DNA from: CAJBIL01 sp049295655
GTDB taxonomy: Bacteria > Pseudomonadota > Gammaproteobacteria > Burkholderiales > Rhodocyclaceae
Assembly: GCA_049295655.1 (NCBI GenBank)
Contig: JBAQRB010000095.1
Span: 1-11,114 of the forward strand
Reading direction: 5' to 3'
DNA length: 11,114 bases
The translations under genes were made by a program, and so were the position numbers. Below the pieces are notes generated by a model. The model saw nothing but the letters and a program-made list of their open reading frames with translations, was not told where the DNA came from and searched no databases. Shown here piece after piece: positions 6,927 through 11,114 of this stretch (its first letter is position 1; every line of letters begins with the position of its first letter).

Positions 6927-7040
6927 TTAGCTTCCGGTTGGCGTGCTGGCAAGCGGTGCGGCTGCGCCGCGCGAAGTGGGCCGGCTGGAATCGCCGGCAT
7001 GGTCGTTCGGCCGCTGCTGGCGGCAAGGCTGCGGCTTCAT
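6927..7040 (-). other. 37-codon mini-ORF between HK1 and HK2, possible coupling leader
   Basis: This short frame starts at an ATG overlapping the HK1 stop (ATGA, 7037-7040) with GGGAA at 7045-7049. It ends with TAA at 6929-6927, five bases before the HK2 ATG and between the HK2 ribosome binding site and its start. A ribosome finishing it would be positioned to reinitiate on HK2. The peptide (beginning MKPQPCRQQRPND, rich in Pro, Ala, Arg and Ser) matches no family I know and does not look folded. It may be a coupling leader, the stub of a lost gene, or chance in a 115-base spacer. No promoter or terminator is evident in 6922-7036. Confidence 0.3.
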
Positions 7041-8764
7041 GTCGTTCCCGGCGCGGCGTGCAGCGGCAGGTCGAGCGTAAACATCGCGCCCTGACCCGGC
7101 CCGTCGCTGGCTGCGCTGAGGCGGCCGCCCATTTCGATGGCGGCCAGCGCGCAGCTGTGCAGCCCGAAACCATGGCCGTTTTTGCGCGTCGTAAAGCCGT
7201 GGTTGAAAATGCGCGTCAGGTTCTCGGGCGCGATGCCTTCGCCCTCGTCGGCGACGCAGATCTGCAGGCGGCGCCCCGCCGCGTCGCCGGCCGCATCAAC
7301 CACTGCCACGCGCAGCGTCATGCGGTGCGGCCGGGTCGTCACGTCCATCGCCTGCTTGGCGTTGCTGATCAGGTTGACCAGGATTTGCAGCACGCGATGG
7401 CGGTCGAGCGACAACGCCGGCAGCTCGGCGAACTCCTTGAGCACGGTCACTTCGTGCCGCGCCAGCGCGCCGGCACTCATGCGCAGGGCGTCGTCGATCA
7501 GGTCGCCGACGCGTACCGTCTCGACGACGCTGACGGCGCCGGCATAGGCTTGCTGGGTGGCGACGATGGCCTTGATGTGCTCGATGCTCTTGCTCAGTTG
7601 CCCGATCTCGGCGAGCAGGCTCTGTTGCTCGGCGGCCAGGGCACCGGCCAGCTTGCCCAGGTAATCCGGCAGCCGCTTGCCTTTCTCGTCGCGGGTCAGG
7701 AAATCGCCGAGATCGGCGGCGTGCTCGTCGATCATCTGCACCACCCGGGCCAGGCCCTGCGCCTTGGAGGCGCGCACCTGGCTGCCGAGCACGCCGGCCG
7801 AGACGTTCACGCTGTTGAGGACATTGCCGACGTTGTGCAGGACATTGGTGGCGATTTCGGCCATGCCGGCCTGGCGCGCGGCGGCCAACAATTGCGCTTG
7901 CGAATTCTCCAGCGATTCGGCCATCTGGTTCATAGCCTGCGCCAGGATGGCAAATTCATGTTCCTTGCTTTGCTGCGCCCGGGCGCTGAAATCTCCCACG
8001 GCGACACGCCCGGAAAACCTGATCAATTGGCTTACCGAACCGGTGATGCGTCGCCACACGATCGTGGCAACAATGGCACCGAGCAGGATCGCAATGCTCA
8101 CTGTGATGAAGATGGTCCAGCGTGTGATATTGGCCGCGCTTTCCACGCCGCTCAGGGTCTGGATAGCGCGTCGGCTGGCTGTGGTGTGCAGGTCTTCGAG
8201 CAAGGATTCAATGCTCAGCGCGGCATTGGCGTAGTCCTGCCGCGCCTTGTTCGCCGTGTCGATCTGGCCGGGCTTCCCATAGAAGTCGACGAAGGCGAGA
8301 AATCCATCTTCGTATTGCTGCACCTGTTGTTCGATTTGCATGATGTCGTTCAGCAGGTCGGGATCGGAAGACAGAATACGAATGCTGGTCAGGTACTCGC
8401 GCATGTCGATCAGATGACTCTGCATCTGCAACACATGCCGTTCGCGCGCCTCGACGACCCCGATCTGGTCCACCGCGCGCAGGAAGTCGCTCTCGGCGTT
8501 GCCCGCCTTGAACATCGCCAGCGCACTGCGCAAACTGAGATCGGCCATCCGGCCATCACTCTTCAGCAGTTTGTCGAGGGCGAACGCCGAACGTTGTTCG
8601 CTGAAATAAAAAGCCGCGCCCAGCGCGAGCATCAGTGCGATAAGCACGCCGAAGGCCAGCGCGATCTCGACTGTCAGGCTGTATGCCTTAGCCCACCATG
8701 CTGGCTTGATCGCATCCCCCGCAGCCATTTGCGCCTTGCGCTGCCGATTGCCGATGGCGCTCAC
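7037..8764 (-). CDS. Membrane histidine kinase HK1 paired with the TRAP-type binding protein
   Basis: A 575-residue sensor kinase. TM1 (about 28-53) and TM2 (about 216-236) enclose about 160 residues predicted to be helical, a four-helix-bundle type sensor without Cache or PAS signatures. A HAMP-like segment (about 237-290, with VAVGDFSARA) leads to the kinase core. His310 lies in VLHNVGNVLNSVN, followed by Asn468 (LVNLISNA), Asp506 (DEGEGI) and GHGFGLHS at 530-537. The GTG start at 8764 overlaps the stop of the binding-protein gene as GTGA and has no clear ribosome site of its own, which suggests coupling. An in-frame ATG at 8728 with AAGGCG nearby is an alternative that removes 12 residues. 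The tight link to a periplasmic binding protein suggests that protein is its ligand-presenting partner, as TorT is for TorS. This function is inferred. Confidence 0.92.
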   Translation of the reverse strand: MSAIGNRQRKAQMAAGDAIKPAWWAKAYSLTVEIALAFGVLIALMLALGAAFYFSEQRSAFALDKLLKSDGRMADLSLRSALAMFKAGNAESDFLRAVDQIGVVEARERHVLQMQSHLIDMREYLTSIRILSSDPDLLNDIMQIEQQVQQYEDGFLAFVDFYGKPGQIDTANKARQDYANAALSIESLLEDLHTTASRRAIQTLSGVESAANITRWTIFITVSIAILLGAIVATIVWRRITGSVSQLIRFSGRVAVGDFSARAQQSKEHEFAILAQAMNQMAESLENSQAQLLAAARQAGMAEIATNVLHNVGNVLNSVNVSAGVLGSQVRASKAQGLARVVQMIDEHAADLGDFLTRDEKGKRLPDYLGKLAGALAAEQQSLLAEIGQLSKSIEHIKAIVATQQAYAGAVSVVETVRVGDLIDDALRMSAGALARHEVTVLKEFAELPALSLDRHRVLQILVNLISNAKQAMDVTTRPHRMTLRVAVVDAAGDAAGRRLQICVADEGEGIAPENLTRIFNHGFTTRKNGHGFGLHSCALAAIEMGGRLSAASDGPGQGAMFTLDLPLHAAPGTT

Positions 8765-9753
8765 GGCCTGCGTTCAGCGTCAAGCATTTGCCGAAACTTC
8801 CGCACGTTCTCCTCCCCGGTATGAAGCTGAATTTTCTGGTAGGCAGGGCCCATCATGTCGCGAAACGGCTGGGGGGCGGGGCGCGTGAGCTTTACGCCGG
8901 CCGCGACCATTTTGGCGATCAGCTCTTCCTCTTCGCCAATAATCTGCTTGCGCATGCCTTCGCCGGCCACCTTGCTTTCTTCGCGCAGAATTTTTTGCTG
9001 CGCCGGCGTAAGTTTCGCCCAGCTCTTGACGCTCATGACGTGCAGCAGGTTGTAATAGACATGCCGCGTCAGGGCGAGGTGCTTCTGCACCTCGTACAGC
9101 TTGTTGTAATAAATGACGTTGAGCGGGTTCTCCTGGCCATCGACGACGCCCTGCGTCAAGGCCGCATAGAGCTCCGTGAAGCCGATCTTGCTGACGTCAG
9201 CACCCAGCGCCTGCATAGTGTCCTCGAGTTCGATCACCGGCGGGACGCGGATCCTCAGGCCGCGCACATCCTCGGGTTTATTAATCGGACGCTTGTTGTT
9301 GCTCAGGTTGCGGAAGCCCCATTCCCAGTTGGACAAGATGACGAAGCCCTGCTTCTCAGCCAGCGGCGCCAGCCAGCTCATCGCCGGGCCATCGAGCACC
9401 CGGTGCGCGTGCTCATAGCTATCGAATTGATAGGGCATGACGACGACCGCAAAGGCCTTTTCATACTTGATCAGGTAATTCAGCGAGGTCGCGCTCATGT
9501 CGATGGCCCCGAGTCTGACCTTTTGCAGCATTTCGTTTTCGCTGCCGAGCTGCGCCGCCGCGAAAATCTCGAATTTAATCTCCCCCTTGCTGCGCTCTTC
9601 GACCCGCTTGGCAAATTGCAGCGCCGCCAGGTGTGCCGGGTGCGTGATCTGGGCGGCATGGGAGAACACCAGGGTGACCGCCTCGGCATGCCCCCATGGC
9701 GCATAAGCCACGCCGGCGAGCAGAGCGATCAAAATCAGACGAATCGCAGACAT
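8761..9753 (-). CDS. DctP-family TRAP-type periplasmic solute-binding protein
   Basis: A 330-residue exported binding protein of the TRAP family, which mostly binds organic acids such as C4-dicarboxylates. A signal peptide ends near GHA at 21-23. Family landmarks are FSHAAQITHP (about 30-39), MPYQFDSYEHA (106-116), WEWGFRNLSNNKRPI (143-157), and Arg169 in RGLRIRVPP, the position that usually grips the ligand carboxylate. GVVDGQENPL follows with Asn209. The ATG at 9753 has AAGGAA 8 bases upstream. No membrane subunits of a TRAP transporter (DctQ or DctM) lie in the window, although the next gene would be their usual place; instead the stop overlaps the start of HK1. It may serve a permease elsewhere, but the coupling to HK1 favours a sensory role. 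The exact ligand cannot be read from sequence. Confidence 0.93.
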   Translation of the reverse strand: MSAIRLILIALLAGVAYAPWGHAEAVTLVFSHAAQITHPAHLAALQFAKRVEERSKGEIKFEIFAAAQLGSENEMLQKVRLGAIDMSATSLNYLIKYEKAFAVVVMPYQFDSYEHAHRVLDGPAMSWLAPLAEKQGFVILSNWEWGFRNLSNNKRPINKPEDVRGLRIRVPPVIELEDTMQALGADVSKIGFTELYAALTQGVVDGQENPLNVIYYNKLYEVQKHLALTRHVYYNLLHVMSVKSWAKLTPAQQKILREESKVAGEGMRKQIIGEEEELIAKMVAAGVKLTRPAPQPFRDMMGPAYQKIQLHTGEENVRKFRQMLDAERRP

Positions 9754-9789
9754 GGCTGGATTTCCTTTTTCCGTAAATGATTGACTGGA

Positions 9790-9819
9790 CGACGCAACCC
9801 GCGGGTGCGGAACGCGTCG
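9790..9819. other. Hairpin between the two binding-protein genes
   Basis: CGACGC (9790-9795) pairs with GCGTCG (9814-9819), and the loop contains the palindrome ACCCGCGGGT. There is no T-tract on the minus strand, so a terminator is unlikely. A structure in this 75-base spacer could protect or set the level of the upstream binding-protein message, as is common after highly expressed binding-protein genes. Confidence 0.3.
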
Positions 9820-9828
9820 GCGTGGGCT

Positions 9829-10989
9829 TCAGTATTTGAAGGTGCCGCCGATCAGGTCGGGCGCCTTGCCGCCGTTTTCGAGCTTGTACATCTGGATCGA
9901 CCACAGCCGCGCGTCGTCGTACCTGACGTCCGATGGCACACTGAAGGCCTTGGTGCGGTACCAGGTGCCGTCGAAGTTCCGGCTCGGCTCGACCTGCACC
10001 GGCGCCCACAATTCCTTGCTGTCGGCCATGATGGTCGTCACCTTGTCGGCCTTGCTCATCGGCTTGCCGGCTTTCATCATGTTGAACAACAGCCGCATCG
10101 ACAGCGTCCCTTCGCCATCGGCCGGCTGCACCGAGACGTGGTCAATGTGGCCGCGCGCCACCGCCTGCAGTTCAACCAGGGTGCCATCGACAGTCGCCAC
10201 GGGAATATGGCGCGGATCATTGATCGGGTACAGCAAGCCGTGCGCCTGTAATGCCTGCACCGCACCACCGACGCCCATCGTGCCGTCGATGCTGGCCACC
10301 GCCAACACATTGGCCGCACCGTAACGCGCAATGACACCATCAACCGCCTTGCGCGCCATGCCCTCATCGCAGCGCGCTTCGCGGGTTTCGATCTTCAGGT
10401 TCGGGTTGGCCTTGGCGATTGGATCGAACACCGAGCGATAACCTTCATGGCGACCGATATCGAACGAGGAGGTGATGATGCAGCGCAACTCGACGATCAC
10501 CCCGCCCGTTTTGGCCCAGTCGGTACCACGCAGTTCACTGAGGCGGCGCACGATCGCCTCGCCACCGAGGCGCCCGGCGTCGCGGTTGTCGAAAGCAACG
10601 AAGGTCTGCGGCGCGCTGGGCACCAAGGCATTGCTGGTGACTACCGGAATGCCCTTCTTGTACAGCTCGGCCAGCACACTGCGCATCGATTCGCCGCGCC
10701 ACGGCACGAGCAGCACGCCGTCAACGCCGCGCGCGACCTGCGAGTCAAGCTCGTAGCGCTGCTGACTGACGTCGTTCGCTCCGAAAATTCGGAAATCGAT
10801 TTTCACCCCGTGCTCTCTCTCCAGACGCTGGCGCTCCCGCTCCTGGCCCATCTGCACGCCATTGAAGTAAATGTCGGTCGGCGCCCAGCGAATGACCGCA
10901 ACGTGATAAACATCCTTGGCGAGGGCTGTAGCGGCGTGCATTAGCGCCATACCGAGAACAGCGGTGTGCAGTGTCTTTTTCAAGTTCAT
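9829..10989 (-). CDS. Periplasmic sugar-type substrate-binding protein (RbsB/LuxP/TorT fold family)
   Basis: A 386-residue exported protein of the type I periplasmic binding family (Peripla_BP_4). The signal peptide ends at ALA (22-24), before KDVYHVAVIRW. The N-lobe includes QVARGVDGVLLVPW (84-97), GIPVVTSNALV (113-123), and FDNRDAGRLGGEAI (133-146). The C-lobe includes FDIGRHEGYRS (176-186), VASIDGTMGVGGAVQAL (231-247), and VATVDGT with VSVQPADGEG near 264-294. Cys170 and Cys207 could form a disulfide. It is longer than a typical ribose-binding protein because of about 75 extra C-terminal residues. The ATG at 10989 has AAGGAG (10996-11001) six bases upstream; the frame runs further upstream, but without a signal sequence there. 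No ABC permease or ATPase is adjacent, so it may act in sensing, or serve a transporter elsewhere. A sugar ligand is plausible given lamB downstream, but unproven. Confidence 0.92.
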   Translation of the reverse strand: MNLKKTLHTAVLGMALMHAATALAKDVYHVAVIRWAPTDIYFNGVQMGQERERQRLEREHGVKIDFRIFGANDVSQQRYELDSQVARGVDGVLLVPWRGESMRSVLAELYKKGIPVVTSNALVPSAPQTFVAFDNRDAGRLGGEAIVRRLSELRGTDWAKTGGVIVELRCIITSSFDIGRHEGYRSVFDPIAKANPNLKIETREARCDEGMARKAVDGVIARYGAANVLAVASIDGTMGVGGAVQALQAHGLLYPINDPRHIPVATVDGTLVELQAVARGHIDHVSVQPADGEGTLSMRLLFNMMKAGKPMSKADKVTTIMADSKELWAPVQVEPSRNFDGTWYRTKAFSVPSDVRYDDARLWSIQMYKLENGGKAPDLIGGTFKY

Positions 10990-10995
10990 TTCAGT

Positions 10996-11001
10996 CTCCT
11001 T
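10996..11001 (-). promoter_or_regulatory. Ribosome binding site of the sugar-type binding protein
   Basis: AAGGAG on the minus strand lies six bases upstream of the ATG at 10989. It fixes this start over a GTG at 11100 that also lies in frame, and the resulting N-terminus is a proper signal peptide. Confidence 0.75.
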
Positions 11002-11114
11002 GTGGGTGGGGAACGCCTTGCGGGAAGCGCAACATGGAGGCCCGGACATGCCCCTTGGCGCGCAAAGCTGGCAGCCGGCCGCCGCGTCGGCTAGCGCCAC
11101 GCGCAGGGTCAGCC
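11002..11114 (-). other. Right-edge sequence upstream of the cluster, unassigned
   Basis: I see no convincing promoter here. The minus-strand frame entering from the edge reads LTLRVALADAAAG and then CQLCA, which resembles the segment just before the G1 box of HK1-HK3 (MTLRVAVVDAAG then LQICVAD). The resemblance stops there and the ATP-binding motifs do not follow. It may be the decayed end of a fourth kinase copy or chance in GC-rich sequence. A second minus-strand frame is open from the edge to a TGA at 10992-10990 and could be the end of an upstream gene. Confidence 0.2.

Noticed and set aside
4825..6930. Long plus-strand open frame of about 700 codons opposite HK2
   Set aside because: It is antisense to a gene with complete kinase motifs; its product is a low-complexity mix rich in Ala, Arg, Gln and His with no family signature. 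Open antisense frames are expected in GC-rich genes.
4757..7173. N-terminal extensions of HK2 to 7173 and of the receiver-kinase to 4834
   Set aside because: The added residues are out-of-phase translations of the upstream gene. Starts at 6921 and 4756 have ribosome sites and give proper domain beginnings.
6920..8824. Plus-strand open frame of about 630 codons opposite HK1
   Set aside because: It mirrors HK1 codons and repeats the same composition seen opposite HK2 and HK3, because the sense genes are paralogous. No ribosome site or recognisable domain.
8788..9780. Plus-strand 330-codon frame opposite the TRAP binding protein
   Set aside because: It is antisense to a protein with a signal peptide and all DctP landmarks; the antisense product has no export signal or family match.
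10990..11100. GTG start at 11100 for the sugar-type binding protein
   Set aside because: It would bury the signal peptide behind 37 extra residues; the ATG at 10989 has a strong AAGGAG site.

Overview
The window is a GC-rich stretch in which every supported gene lies on the minus strand. Base composition, protein style and the short nested inverted repeat at 1076-1170 (a type common in proteobacterial genomes) suggest a betaproteobacterium, perhaps Rhodocyclales-like. That placement is inference. No rRNA, tRNA, CRISPR array, transposase or phage gene was seen.

In the direction of transcription (right to left) the order is: a periplasmic sugar-type binding protein (10989-9829); a DctP-family TRAP-type binding protein (9753-8761); membrane histidine kinase HK1 with a helical periplasmic sensor (8764-7037); a 37-codon mini-ORF (7040-6927); membrane histidine kinase HK2 with a dCache-like sensor (6921-4753); a soluble receiver-kinase hybrid (4756-3344); a single-domain response regulator (3347-2988); membrane histidine kinase HK3 with an MCP-type four-helix sensor and HAMP (2912-1251); a repeat-containing spacer; and a LamB-type maltoporin that runs off the left edge (1012-1). 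Several junctions are 4-base overlaps (GTGA or ATGA), so much of the cluster is probably one translationally coupled unit.

The unusual point is the composition. Two periplasmic binding proteins sit with no TRAP permease and no ABC permease or ATPase, directly upstream of three membrane kinases, a cytoplasmic receiver-kinase and a lone receiver, with an outer-membrane sugar porin downstream. The three membrane kinases share an almost identical catalytic cassette with an atypical H-box (VLHNVGNVLNSVN) but carry three different sensors. My reading is a ligand-sensing array in which binding proteins present solutes to sensor kinases, as TorT/TorS and LuxP/LuxQ do. Signals would converge on the receiver-kinase and the stand-alone receiver. 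No DNA-binding or enzymatic output domain is encoded here, so the final output is unknown.

Small features add to this. Vestigial ATGA-coupled ORFs follow HK1 and HK3, short tandem repeats duplicate the start regions of HK2 and lamB, and a sequence at the right edge faintly resembles the kinase cassette.
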